Positions 1 through 8,107 of a DNA stretch of 19,143 nucleotides are shown here, piece by piece. The translations under genes and the position numbers were made by a program. Each line of letters starts with the position of its first letter. Position 1 is the first letter of the stretch. Under the pieces are notes generated by a model, which was given only the letters and a program-made list of their open reading frames with translations, was not told the DNA's origin and did no database searches. This DNA is from Desulfobacterales bacterium (GTDB lineage: Bacteria > Desulfobacterota > Desulfobacteria > Desulfobacterales > Desulfobacteraceae), in the NCBI GenBank assembly GCA_022361535.1, contig JAKSAU010000001.1, positions 1 through 19,143 on the forward strand, in the 5' to 3' direction.

Positions 1-1
1 A

Positions 2-832
2 GGTAAGCTCAACGGCCATTATGTATTGGCCTCGGAAACCTGCGCCTTTGACCTGATTCAGGCCGAATTCATCCGGGAGCTGGAGCCAGGGGAAATCGTC
101 ATCATAAATGAGGACGGGATCAAAAGTCTGCGTCATCCAAATGCCGCGGCAAAAAAATCCTTGTGCATTTTTGAGTACATCTATTTTGCCCGGCCTGATT
201 CCACCATTGACGGTAAAAACGTTTATGAGATGCGAAAAGCCCACGGCAGGAGACTTGCCCAGGAATCCCATGTAGATGCTGACCTGGTTATGCCGTTTCC
301 TGACTCAGGTAATTACGCGGCCATTGGATATGCCGCGGAATCAGGCATCCCTTTTGAAATGGGCATGATCCGGAACCATTATGTGGGCAGAAGCTTTATT
401 CAGCCTACCCAGTCCATGAGGGATTTTGCAGTTCGGGTCAAACTGAACCCGGTAAGAGAACTGATCAAGGGAAAAGATATCATAATTATCGAGGATTCCA
501 TCATCAGGGGAACGACTGCTAAAACCCGCGTAAAAGCTTTGCGGGAACTGGGTGCAAAAAAAATCCACATGCGGATCTCCTGCCCGCCCCATAAATTCCC
601 CTGCTACTACGGCATTGATTTTTCCTCCAAAGGCGAGCTGATCGCTGCCCAGAAGCCCATTGACGAACTGACAGAATATCTTGGTCTGGATTCTTTGCAT
701 TATCTTTCCATAGAAGGCATGCTTGAAGCCTCAGGTGTGGAAAATCCGGAAATGAACTTTTGCAAGGCTTGCTTTGACGGCAGCTACCCTGTTCCGTTTG
801 ATCCCAACTTCACCAAGCAGTGCATGGGATAA
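2..832 (+). CDS. purF: Amidophosphoribosyltransferase, C-terminal 276 residues (5' end outside window)
   Basis: This is the phosphoribosyltransferase half of PurF, which makes 5-phosphoribosylamine from PRPP and glutamine, the first committed step of purine synthesis. The reading frame is open from base 2, so the N-terminal glutaminase domain lies upstream of the window. The segment shows the family sequence around SETCAFDL, the PRPP-binding loop IIIIEDSIIRGTT and the C-terminal CKAC. Four cysteines (in SETC, in FPCYYGID and the two of CKAC) match those that hold the [4Fe-4S] cluster in Bacillus-type PurF, so this appears to be the iron-sulfur form. The stop TAA (830-832) is separated by one base from the ATG of the radical SAM gene, which implies translational coupling. 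The family call is very secure. Confidence 0.96.
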   Translation, partial: GKLNGHYVLASETCAFDLIQAEFIRELEPGEIVIINEDGIKSLRHPNAAAKKSLCIFEYIYFARPDSTIDGKNVYEMRKAHGRRLAQESHVDADLVMPFPDSGNYAAIGYAAESGIPFEMGMIRNHYVGRSFIQPTQSMRDFAVRVKLNPVRELIKGKDIIIIEDSIIRGTTAKTRVKALRELGAKKIHMRISCPPHKFPCYYGIDFSSKGELIAAQKPIDELTEYLGLDSLHYLSIEGMLEASGVENPEMNFCKACFDGSYPVPFDPNFTKQCMG

Positions 833-833
833 G

Positions 834-1829
834 ATGCAAAAACAGACCGTTGCCTTTTCAAAGCAGAGTTCAAATCTCTTTTTTCACATTTTGACCCGCT
901 GTAACCTGCGCTGCGCCCATTGCTATATTAACAGGGAGCAGCACGGGGAAACCACTCTATCCTTGGATACCATCCAAAACTGGCTGAACATTTTCTCCCA
1001 TAAAGCAAGTCAAACAAACTTGGTGTTTTTAGGCGGGGAACCAACCCTCCATCCAAATCTGGCTGAGGCTGTAAAAACAGCCCGAAAATTAGGCTTTAAA
1101 TCCATCACCATTGATACAAACGGATACCTATTCCGCGATATTCTGGATAAAATTAAACCGGATGAAGTAGATTTCATATCCTTTTCCCTGGATGGGGCAA
1201 CACAAGAAACAAACGATTCCATCAGGGGAGAAGGGTGCTGGGATACTGTCATGGCCGGGATAAAAAAAGCCTCATCCAAAGGGTTTACCTGTTCCATGAT
1301 TTATACGGTATCAGAAAAGAACATCCATGAACTTGACCTGATGCCAAGGGTTGTAAAAGGTTTGGGAATCTCCCGGTTTTTCATACAGGTTGTGGGAATA
1401 CGCGGAGAATCCAACGCATCAGAAGCTAGGCACCAGGTATCCAAGGCAACCTGGTTGGAAACGATTCCTAAGACAGCTGAACAGATCGTATCTCACGGAA
1501 TTATCGTGACTTATCCCAAGGTTTTTCTTGAGCCTGGCGAACCTTTTGAGTGTGCAGCCAACGTGGCAGACAACTATTTTGTATTCCCAAACGGCAGGGT
1601 TTACCAATGCCCCATTTGCGAAGATTTTCCTTTGCATTCATATGAGATAAAAGAGAACCGGCTGGTTGCACAGCCCCAAATTAATGAAATGGATCTTTTT
1701 TCTCTGGACATCCCTGAGGGCTGTGTGATGAACAAAATGATCCAGCCAGGCAACCTGGTTTATGATGAGTTTGGCACCCCTTGTCATAAAATTGCATGCT
1801 GTATGCTCAAAGAAGAACTCACGCCTTAA
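834..1829 (+). CDS. Radical SAM protein with SPASM/twitch-like C-terminal cysteines
   Basis: A 331-residue radical SAM enzyme. The CxxxCxxC motif (CNLRCAHC, Cys23, Cys27, Cys30) would bind the [4Fe-4S] cluster that cleaves S-adenosylmethionine, and GGEPTLHP is the usual SAM-contacting segment. The C-terminal third is rich in cysteine: ECAANVADNY, a CPIC pair, GCVMN, then C and CC in the last 15 residues, resembling SPASM or twitch domains that carry auxiliary clusters. I chose ATG 834. A TTG at 774 in the same frame lies inside purF and would add 20 residues unlike the family. The substrate is unknown. Many relatives act on peptides, but no precursor peptide gene is visible nearby, and the close link to purF does not itself reveal the reaction. 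Confidence 0.9.
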   Translation: MQKQTVAFSKQSSNLFFHILTRCNLRCAHCYINREQHGETTLSLDTIQNWLNIFSHKASQTNLVFLGGEPTLHPNLAEAVKTARKLGFKSITIDTNGYLFRDILDKIKPDEVDFISFSLDGATQETNDSIRGEGCWDTVMAGIKKASSKGFTCSMIYTVSEKNIHELDLMPRVVKGLGISRFFIQVVGIRGESNASEARHQVSKATWLETIPKTAEQIVSHGIIVTYPKVFLEPGEPFECAANVADNYFVFPNGRVYQCPICEDFPLHSYEIKENRLVAQPQINEMDLFSLDIPEGCVMNKMIQPGNLVYDEFGTPCHKIACCMLKEELTP

Positions 1830-1877
1830 AAAATACTTTGAACCATATCAACACCATAGATTTAAGGATAAACAGCC

Positions 1878-3989
1878 ATGGATAAATACCAACTCAATTT
1901 TGAAGAAAGTGCCCAACTGTTGTCCAAATATAATATCCAATCCCAGGGCAAGCAGTTATACAGCTTAGAAGAGGCTGTCCAGACAGCTGATAAGCTTGGA
2001 TATCCTGTGGTCGTCAAACCAGTATCTAATAAAATTATCCACAAGTCCGACCAGGGTATGGTGTTTTTAGACCTCAAAAACAAAGATGAACTCACTTCTT
2101 CAGTCCAATCTATTCAAAGCATAATGGGTGGTTTTTCAAAAGAGCAAAAAGAAGGCCTGCTTATCCAGGAGATGGCTGAAAAAGGATTTGAACTCCTTGT
2201 TGGCGGCAAACAGGACCCGGGGTTCGGTCCGATCACCATGATCGGTATCGGCGGTATCTTCGTGGAATTGTACTCAGATGCAGCCATGGGAATCGGTGTG
2301 CTCTCCGAAGAAGATGTGGAGCGGATGCTGACCAATACCAGGGCAGGTAAAGTGCTGGACGGTTTCAGGGGGCAAAAATATGATAAAAAAGCCATTATCG
2401 AACTTGCCATAAATGTGTCCAGACTCATGGCTGACAATCCGGATATCTGTGAATTAGACCTCAATCCTGTCATTGTTTATGAAAAAGGATATGCAGTTGT
2501 AGATGCGCGCCTGATTCGAGACCCTGAAAACGTGGCACCTTTATCCGAGGATGTCAGGGACTGGAAGCGGGAAAGTGTGGATGCCATTTTTAATGCAAAA
2601 TCAGTTGCCGTTATCGGAGCTTCAAGGCCCGGAACCCAGGGTGGGGTTATCTTAAAAAACTGCATGGGTATAAAAAAGCTATATCCGGTCCATCCAAAGC
2701 TGAAAACGATTCATGGCTTAACTTGCTATCCCTCCTTGGCTGATTTGCCGGAAGTACCTGATGTCTGTGTATTTGCTGTCAGCTCAGAAAGAACCGTGTC
2801 CATCTTTGAAGAGCTTTGTAAACTAGGGGGAAAAGGAGCCATCATCTTCAGTGACGGATTTGCAGAGATGGGGCGTGCTGACCTGGAAGAAAAACTGATC
2901 AACCTAAGTGAAACATATAAAGTCGCTTTTGTCGGACCCAACTGCATGGGAGTAATTGACAATTTTTCAGGTTTGAATACCAATTATATCCCGGTGCAGC
3001 GTTCTGTCCCGCCAACTCCTTCCAACTGTGTGGGCGTTATATCCCAAAGCGGCGGAATCGGTCTTGAGCTGCTGGAAATGTTCGGTGCTGACAACCAAAA
3101 CCTTGGCAAATGGGTCTCCATTGGAAATGCAGCAAGCTGTGGTGTACCTGAAGTATTATCCCATATGGGTGATGATCCCAGAATTAAAATTATCGCTATC
3201 TACCTGGAAGGCGTAGCAGACGGTCTTAAACTCATGCGAGTAGGAAAAGAAGTTGCCAAAAAGAAGCCTGTTCTAATCATTAAAGGCGGCATGGGCGGCG
3301 GTGCCCAGGCAGCTTTGTCACATACCGCTTCTTTGGCCGGTTCCCACGACGCATTTAAAGCCTGCTGCGACCAGGCCGGTTTTTATCTTGTCGAAGAACT
3401 GACAGAGGACCCTAAAATCATCGTCAATGTTCTTTCCATACTCACTAGCCAACCGAAAACTGACGGTAACCGTATTGCTGTTGTCAGTGTCGGTGGCGGA
3501 GCCGGCATTTTATTAGCTGACCAGGTTACGGAAGAAGGTATGACCCTGGCCGAGTTCGCTCCTGAAACAAAACAGCGGATGCAGGATCTCATTGCAAAAG
3601 ACCTCAAACCCGAGCAGGTGACGATAAAGGACAAGATATTAAACAATGTGGGCAATAATCCCATTGACCTTTTTGGTAACTGCAAAGATGACCGGCTTTT
3701 AGAGTCTATCCGCATCGTGGACCAGGACCCTAACACAGATGTGATCATAGCCGCTATTTATCTTCAAGTCCCGCTGCTATCAGAGTACCTGCCCGAACGG
3801 TTGCTTGAACTTAAACAGGAAATGTCCAAGCCTTTGATTATCTCACCCAGGGGATTTTCAGACTATGTGAACAGATGCAGGACCTACATGGCTGATAAAA
3901 AGCTGCATACCTATACAGTACCCATGATGAAACCTTTGCGAATTGCTTTGAACATATGGAGTAAATATAAGACAGACTTTTTAGCATAG
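1878..3989 (+). CDS. ADP-forming acyl-CoA (acetate-CoA) synthetase, beta-alpha fusion
   Basis: A 703-residue cytoplasmic enzyme of the NDP-forming acyl-CoA synthetase family, which interconverts an acyl-CoA plus ADP and phosphate with the free acid, CoA and ATP. Residues 1-220 form the ATP-grasp (beta) half, with KPVSNKIIHKSDQGMV including His55, equivalent to the phosphate-relay histidine of the beta subunit. From about 240 comes the CoA-binding Rossmann domain (SVAVIGASRPG), then the succinyl-CoA-synthetase-like domains with GPNCMG and GVISQSGG, and the alpha-type phosphohistidine segment SHTASLAGS (His482). The beta half comes first, which is one of the known domain orders. ATG 1878 follows an AAGGAT ribosome site at 1864-1869. 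It may share a transcript with purF and the radical SAM gene (48-base gap). Acetate is the usual substrate, but branched or aryl acids are possible. Confidence 0.92.
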   Translation: MDKYQLNFEESAQLLSKYNIQSQGKQLYSLEEAVQTADKLGYPVVVKPVSNKIIHKSDQGMVFLDLKNKDELTSSVQSIQSIMGGFSKEQKEGLLIQEMAEKGFELLVGGKQDPGFGPITMIGIGGIFVELYSDAAMGIGVLSEEDVERMLTNTRAGKVLDGFRGQKYDKKAIIELAINVSRLMADNPDICELDLNPVIVYEKGYAVVDARLIRDPENVAPLSEDVRDWKRESVDAIFNAKSVAVIGASRPGTQGGVILKNCMGIKKLYPVHPKLKTIHGLTCYPSLADLPEVPDVCVFAVSSERTVSIFEELCKLGGKGAIIFSDGFAEMGRADLEEKLINLSETYKVAFVGPNCMGVIDNFSGLNTNYIPVQRSVPPTPSNCVGVISQSGGIGLELLEMFGADNQNLGKWVSIGNAASCGVPEVLSHMGDDPRIKIIAIYLEGVADGLKLMRVGKEVAKKKPVLIIKGGMGGGAQAALSHTASLAGSHDAFKACCDQAGFYLVEELTEDPKIIVNVLSILTSQPKTDGNRIAVVSVGGGAGILLADQVTEEGMTLAEFAPETKQRMQDLIAKDLKPEQVTIKDKILNNVGNNPIDLFGNCKDDRLLESIRIVDQDPNTDVIIAAIYLQVPLLSEYLPERLLELKQEMSKPLIISPRGFSDYVNRCRTYMADKKLHTYTVPMMKPLRIALNIWSKYKTDFLA

Positions 3990-4223
3990 TTGTTGTTTTT
4001 CGAGACAATAACGTTTAATCAGCTCGACTTGTCACACAAAATATGTAACACCTTTTTTTCACAATTTCTAAAAGCAATGCCATCTTTTTGTTACATAAAT
4101 TACCTATTAACATAATTATATAGAAATTTTTTAGAAACAAACAATCTATTCAAATCTTAACATTTCTCGATAAACGCAATAATTCAAAGACTTATCGCAC
4201 AACATCTCAAAATGCGATCTTTG
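3990..4223. other. AT-rich intergenic region with inverted repeats upstream of the sigma-54 promoter
   Basis: No gene is visible between the acyl-CoA synthetase and the PEP-CTERM gene (306 bases in all). The stretch is strongly AT-rich. It holds an inverted repeat, ATGTAACA (4043-4050) and TGTTACAT (4089-4096), and a second one nearer the promoter, ATCGCA (4194-4199) and TGCGAT (4213-4218). The first pair lies about 130-180 bases upstream of the -24 element, a normal distance for an enhancer-binding-protein site. I see no convincing intrinsic terminator for the upstream gene. Confidence 0.5.
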
Positions 4224-4239
4224 TGGCACCAAAATTGCT
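4224..4239 (+). promoter_or_regulatory. Sigma-54 (RpoN) promoter, -24/-12
   Basis: TGGCAC at 4224-4229 and TTGCT at 4235-4239 match the sigma-54 consensus TGGCAC-N5-TTGCW in every fixed position, with exactly ten bases between the GG (-24) and GC (-12) dinucleotides. Transcription would start near 4250, giving a leader of about 46 bases before the PEP-CTERM gene at 4296. Sigma-54 control with a PrsK/PrsR regulator pair is established for PEP-CTERM genes in other bacteria, which supports the call. No sigma-54 activator gene is in the window. Confidence 0.85.
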
Positions 4240-4295
4240 GAAACATGTGTATTAGCAACAGATATAGATAAAGCACATCACCCAGGAGACTGAAG

Positions 4296-4925
4296 ATGAA
4301 ACAAATATTATTATCGATTATACTCTTTTTATTCATTGCAACAGCTGCAAATGCCACCTCTATAGATTTGAATAATTATTCATGGACTTGGACGGACCCA
4401 AATAATAACGTGCATACCTATACTGTCGAGTTTGGCGGTTACGATTGGGATACTGCCTGGACCAACATGGAAAATAAATATGGCAACGACGCTTATCTTG
4501 CAACCATAACAAGTTTAGACGAGCAACTTGCAATGGCCGGTGCTTTGGATGCTTTTTACCAAAGTAACCAGGGCAACTATAGAAAATTTTCAGGTGAATT
4601 CTGGCTTGGCGGCGTCCAAAAGGATGACCAAAATTATGCTGAAGACGAAGGTTGGGAATGGGCCACAGGTGAAGCGTTTGCTTTTACCTATTGGCAAGAT
4701 GGTGAACCCAATGACTGGAGTATCTATAACGAACGGCACTTAGGCACATGGGGAAGATATGACAATTGGCAATGGAATGATGAACACGGTAATGCAAACA
4801 TAAAAGGATACATTGTTGAGACCGGGACACTCTACGCAAACCCGGAACCAACAACCATGCTGCTATTTGGATTCGGTCTGATTTTTATTGCCGGCATTGG
4901 GAGAAAAAAATACGTGCTCTCATGA
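4296..4925 (+). CDS. Secreted C-type-lectin-like protein with PEP-CTERM sorting signal
   Basis: A 209-residue exported protein. Residues 1-20 are a Sec signal peptide (cleavage likely after ATAANA). Residues about 40-177 form a C-type-lectin-like fold: FWLGG, WEWATGE.F.YW, GEPND (EPN at 137-139), NE at 145-146, WND at 160-162 and the closing GYIVE. EPN plus WND is the calcium and mannose-type sugar site of classical lectins, so carbohydrate binding is plausible. There are no cysteines, so the usual lectin disulfides are absent. Residues 183-205 are a textbook PEP-CTERM tail: PEP, a hydrophobic span 188-201, then RKK. Such tails are processed by exosortase and usually mark exopolysaccharide- or surface-linked proteins. 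No exosortase is in the window. AGGAG at 4284-4288 sets the start. Confidence 0.9.
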   Translation: MKQILLSIILFLFIATAANATSIDLNNYSWTWTDPNNNVHTYTVEFGGYDWDTAWTNMENKYGNDAYLATITSLDEQLAMAGALDAFYQSNQGNYRKFSGEFWLGGVQKDDQNYAEDEGWEWATGEAFAFTYWQDGEPNDWSIYNERHLGTWGRYDNWQWNDEHGNANIKGYIVETGTLYANPEPTTMLLFGFGLIFIAGIGRKKYVLS

Positions 4926-4950
4926 TCGTCATCACACTATAGCATTATTT

Positions 4951-4987
4951 AAAATCCGATTCAGTTCCACACTGAATCGGATTTTTT
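4951..4987 (+). terminator. Rho-independent terminator after the PEP-CTERM gene
   Basis: AAAATCCGATTCAG (4951-4964) pairs perfectly with CTGAATCGGATTTT (4972-4985) around a 7-base loop, and the 3' arm runs into a T tract. It ends the sigma-54 transcript 26 bases after the stop codon, so this gene is probably monocistronic. The A tract on the 5' side means it could also work in the other direction. Confidence 0.92.
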
Positions 4988-5123
4988 AGTTCCAAGGCCA
5001 ACTTGTCACTTGAAAATCATAATCCATTGACAAATCAAAGACTTTTTGAAACGTTCTCGTAATAACCGTAAGACAATGTTGATTCGTAATGACAATTTAG
5101 GATTATAACATTCAGGAGCCGGC

Positions 5124-7331
5124 ATGAACCCTTTTGATTTGATCAGGAACTTCCCCATCCGGTACAAGCTGCTTTTTATTTACTCCTCATGTTTTATCGT
5201 GGTCATGAGCCTTTCAAGCCTGATCATCTATTCCATTGTTAAACAAAATGTTGAAGCCAATATAGAAAGTGAGTTGAAAAATTCAACGTCTGCTATCCAC
5301 AACACAGTAAAAACGGCTGTCTATGTTTCCATTAAGAACCGACTAAGAGGGGTTGCAGAAAAAAACTATGAAATAATCGAAGACCTGTACAACCGTTCTC
5401 AAAGAGGTGAAATTTCCAACGAGGCTGCCATGAAAATGGGGGCTGACATTATCTTGAGCCAAAGTATTGGTATCAGCGGTTATATCTGCATTCTTGACGG
5501 ACAGGGCAGGGTACTCAGGCATCCGAAAAAATCCCTTGAAGGCTTGGATATTTCTGATCATCGATTTGTCCAGGAAATGATAGCCATAAAAGACGGATAT
5601 ATTGAGTATGAATGGCAGAATCCGGGAGATGACCATCCCCGCCCCAAAGCCCTATACCTAAATTATTTCGAACCCTGGAACTGGATGATAACAGTCTCTT
5701 CCTATCGAAAAGAATTTCTTAAGCTTGTAGACGTCAAAGATTTTAAAGACGGAATTTTAAGCCTGAAGTTCGGAGACACCGGGTATTCCTATGTCATGGA
5801 CACCAAGGGTAACATCATTATCCATCCTGAACTGACCGGCATCAATGTTTTTGAGGATAAACGGTTCTCAGCCCAGTTTTTCAAAGAGATGCTTGAAAAG
5901 AAAAACGGTAAACTCTACTATTCCTGGAAAAACCCGGGAGAAACCCGTTATCGTGAAAAACTTGTTTTTTTCAATTATATCCCCGAATACGAATGGATTG
6001 TAGCCTCTTCATCATACCTTGATGAGATCCGCTCTCCCCTCTTTGCCATAAAGCAGATTATAGTATTGGTAGGGATGGCCGCACTGGTTCTTTTTATTCC
6101 GATTACCGCGTTTTTAAGTGAAACCATAACCAAACCTCTTCACTCTCTTATGGGGCGTTTTAAAGAAGATATTGCGGGTGGTTTCTCAAACCGTGGTGTC
6201 ACCATGGGGTCAAGGGATGAAGTTGGACAACTTGCTTTTTACTATAACTCCTTCATGGACCGGTTGGACGCTTATGACAGGGAACTCAACAATGAAATTC
6301 ATGAACGGCGCCAGGTACAGGAAGCCCTGACAGAAAGTGAAGAAAAGTACCGCTCAGTTATGGAGTCGGTTCCCGACCCCATCGTTGTGTATGATATGAG
6401 CGGTAAAGTGACGTATATGAATCCCGCCTTTACCAAGGTATTCGGATATACCCTTGAGGACTGCCTTGGAAATAAATTGGATCACTTTGTTCCCAAAGCC
6501 CATTGGAAAGAAACCATGGAGGGAATACGCTCAATTCTCAATGGTGAAATCATTCCAAGACTTGAAACCAAAAGAAAAGCCAAAGACGGAAAGCTTATAG
6601 ACGTTACCACCCGCGGGTCTGTGTACCGCGATAAAAACGGAGAGCCACTGGGCTCGGTTATCATTCATAGAGATGTTTCTCAGGTCAAGCACCTTGAAAA
6701 ATCCATCATGGAAATCGGAGAAAAAGAGCGCCAGGCAATTGGCAATGACCTGCATGACGATTTGTGTCCTCATCTTATCGGTATTGAAGGACTTGTAAAA
6801 GTTCTTAAACGCAAAGCCGGAGAAAACAATCCGGATGTGGAAAAATTGTCTGACAAAATTTCAGATTTGATTAAAGAGGCGATTTCAAAAACACGTGGTC
6901 TTGCTCGAGGACTGTGTCCGGTCTATTTCAAACATGGCCTTAACACGTCTCTTGAAGATCTGGTAACCAATACCCGGATGATCCATGATGTTGACTGCCG
7001 ACTTGAAATTAGCGAAGGCTTGAAAATTGATAACCACATGGTGACGTTAAACCTTTATCATATTGCTGGAGAAGCAGTCCGAAATGCCATCCGACATGGG
7101 AAAGCCGATAGAATAATAATCTCTATGGCAATCAAAGACAACCAGATGGAATTTAGTATTCAGGATAATGGCACGGGAATTGATCCCGTACCCGGCGCCA
7201 AAGGCATGGGCTTGAGAATAATGAATTACAGGGCAAAAATAGTGGGTGCATCACTGGTAGTTTCATCAGAGAAGGGCAAAGGAACAACAGTAAAGCTGAC
7301 AATGCTTGATGCAGCCCTTTTAGAAGACTGA
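5124..7331 (+). CDS. Membrane sensor histidine kinase (Cache-HAMP-PAS-HisKA_3-HATPase)
   Basis: A 735-residue NarX/DegS-class kinase. TM1 is about 14-39. A long periplasmic part, 40-310, contains two similar Cache modules; the repeated pattern GYICILDGQGRVLRHP / GYSYVMDTKGNIIIHP, each followed by a W(Q/K)NPG segment, shows the duplication. TM2 is about 311-333, HAMP 334-390, and PAS with PAC 405-520 (SVPDPIVVYDMSGKVTYMNPAF). The dimerisation/phosphoacceptor segment EKERQAIGNDLHDDLCPHL carries His544. The ATPase domain has the N box GEAVRNAIRH, DNGTGI (681-686) and GMGL. Cache domains usually bind small organic acids or amino acids outside the membrane. AGGAG at 5114-5118 precedes the ATG. The partner regulator starts 79 bases downstream, and a symporter follows. 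Confidence 0.93.
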   Translation: MNPFDLIRNFPIRYKLLFIYSSCFIVVMSLSSLIIYSIVKQNVEANIESELKNSTSAIHNTVKTAVYVSIKNRLRGVAEKNYEIIEDLYNRSQRGEISNEAAMKMGADIILSQSIGISGYICILDGQGRVLRHPKKSLEGLDISDHRFVQEMIAIKDGYIEYEWQNPGDDHPRPKALYLNYFEPWNWMITVSSYRKEFLKLVDVKDFKDGILSLKFGDTGYSYVMDTKGNIIIHPELTGINVFEDKRFSAQFFKEMLEKKNGKLYYSWKNPGETRYREKLVFFNYIPEYEWIVASSSYLDEIRSPLFAIKQIIVLVGMAALVLFIPITAFLSETITKPLHSLMGRFKEDIAGGFSNRGVTMGSRDEVGQLAFYYNSFMDRLDAYDRELNNEIHERRQVQEALTESEEKYRSVMESVPDPIVVYDMSGKVTYMNPAFTKVFGYTLEDCLGNKLDHFVPKAHWKETMEGIRSILNGEIIPRLETKRKAKDGKLIDVTTRGSVYRDKNGEPLGSVIIHRDVSQVKHLEKSIMEIGEKERQAIGNDLHDDLCPHLIGIEGLVKVLKRKAGENNPDVEKLSDKISDLIKEAISKTRGLARGLCPVYFKHGLNTSLEDLVTNTRMIHDVDCRLEISEGLKIDNHMVTLNLYHIAGEAVRNAIRHGKADRIIISMAIKDNQMEFSIQDNGTGIDPVPGAKGMGLRIMNYRAKIVGASLVVSSEKGKGTTVKLTMLDAALLED

Positions 7332-7337
7332 AAAGCC

Positions 7338-7388
7338 TGGTATTCAAGTGCGGATGGTGGTATAGCAGATGAGAATGCTCTAATACCA
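7338..7388 (+). other. Inverted repeat between kinase and regulator genes
   Basis: In the 79-base gap, TGGTATT (7338-7344) is the exact complement of AATACCA (7382-7388). A nearer copy, TGGTAT (7358-7363), can pair with the same arm, with an inner AGCA/TGCT (7364-7367 / 7376-7379). The two arrangements are mutually exclusive, so the leader of the regulator gene may fold in two ways. No T tract follows, so this is not a terminator. Its role is unknown. Confidence 0.4.
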
Positions 7389-7410
7389 TTCAAATCAAAA
7401 CGGATGAGAT

Positions 7411-8091
7411 ATGCCCGAAAAAAAGAAAATACTACTGGTTGAAGACCACCCCATATTCAGGTTGGGTCTTGCTGAACTCATCAACCAGGAAGATGATCTT
7501 GAAGCGTTCGGCAGTGCCAAGGATGTGGAGCAGGCCATTGACGAAATCAATCAGATGGATCCGGATCTGATTATTGCTGACATCTCGTTAAAGCAGTCCG
7601 ACGGTATTGACCTGGTAAAATACGCCAAGCAGTATCATAGTAAAATCCCCGTACTGGTCTTGTCCATGCATGACGAATATCTTTATGCCCAGCGTGCGTT
7701 GTCCGCCGGTGCCCGTGGATACATCATGAAACAGGAGGCCATGGAATCTGTTGTCACGGCGATTCACCATGTGCTCGAAGGAAAAATATACCTGAATGAA
7801 AAGGTTAAAGAGCATATCCTTTTATCGATGTCAGACCCCCCAAAAGCAAGGGATAAAAGCCCGGTCGACCGGCTGACGGACCGCGAACTCCAGGTATTCA
7901 AGCTCATTGGCAGAGGATTTTCATCCCGGGAAATTGCCGAACGCCTCTTTTTGAGTATCAAAACCATTGGAACCTATCGTGAGCGGATCAAGGAAAAACT
8001 AAATCTCAAACACGCCAATGAATTGGTCCGCTGCGCTGTTCACTTTGAAAAAACCGGTCAGATTTCCACCCAGACCAGCGAGGATTTGTAG
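7411..8091 (+). CDS. NarL/FixJ-family response regulator
   Basis: A 226-residue DNA-binding regulator. Residues 5-125 are a receiver domain with the acidic pair Glu11/Asp12, phosphoacceptor Asp57 (LIIADISL), Ser85 and Lys107 (GYIMKQ), so all switch residues are present. Residues about 153-215 are a LuxR-type helix-turn-helix (LTDRELQVFKLIGRGFSSREIAERLFLSIKTIGTYRERIKEKL). It is the obvious phosphorylation partner of the kinase just upstream. A GGATGAG ribosome site lies at 7402-7408. Its stop codon is buried in a perfect 22-bp palindrome, and repeated motifs follow before the symporter genes, so the symporter is the likely target. That link is inference. Confidence 0.94.
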   Translation: MPEKKKILLVEDHPIFRLGLAELINQEDDLEAFGSAKDVEQAIDEINQMDPDLIIADISLKQSDGIDLVKYAKQYHSKIPVLVLSMHDEYLYAQRALSAGARGYIMKQEAMESVVTAIHHVLEGKIYLNEKVKEHILLSMSDPPKARDKSPVDRLTDRELQVFKLIGRGFSSREIAERLFLSIKTIGTYRERIKEKLNLKHANELVRCAVHFEKTGQISTQTSEDL

Positions 8092-8107
8092 GTTCATGAA
8101 CCTACAA
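8086..8107. promoter_or_regulatory. Perfect 22-bp palindrome, candidate operator
   Basis: The half-site TTGTAGGTTCA at 8086-8096 is followed immediately by its exact reverse complement TGAACCTACAA at 8097-8107, with no loop. It overlaps the stop codon of the response regulator. The absence of a spacer and of a T tract makes a dimeric protein binding site more likely than a terminator. An extra half-site copy, AACCTACA, occurs at 8144-8151, and GGTTCA recurs at 8221-8226. Confidence 0.55.

Noticed and set aside
5027..5055. TTGACA box upstream of the histidine kinase gene
   Set aside because: No acceptable -10 sequence occurs at 16 to 18 bases, so I did not call a promoter.
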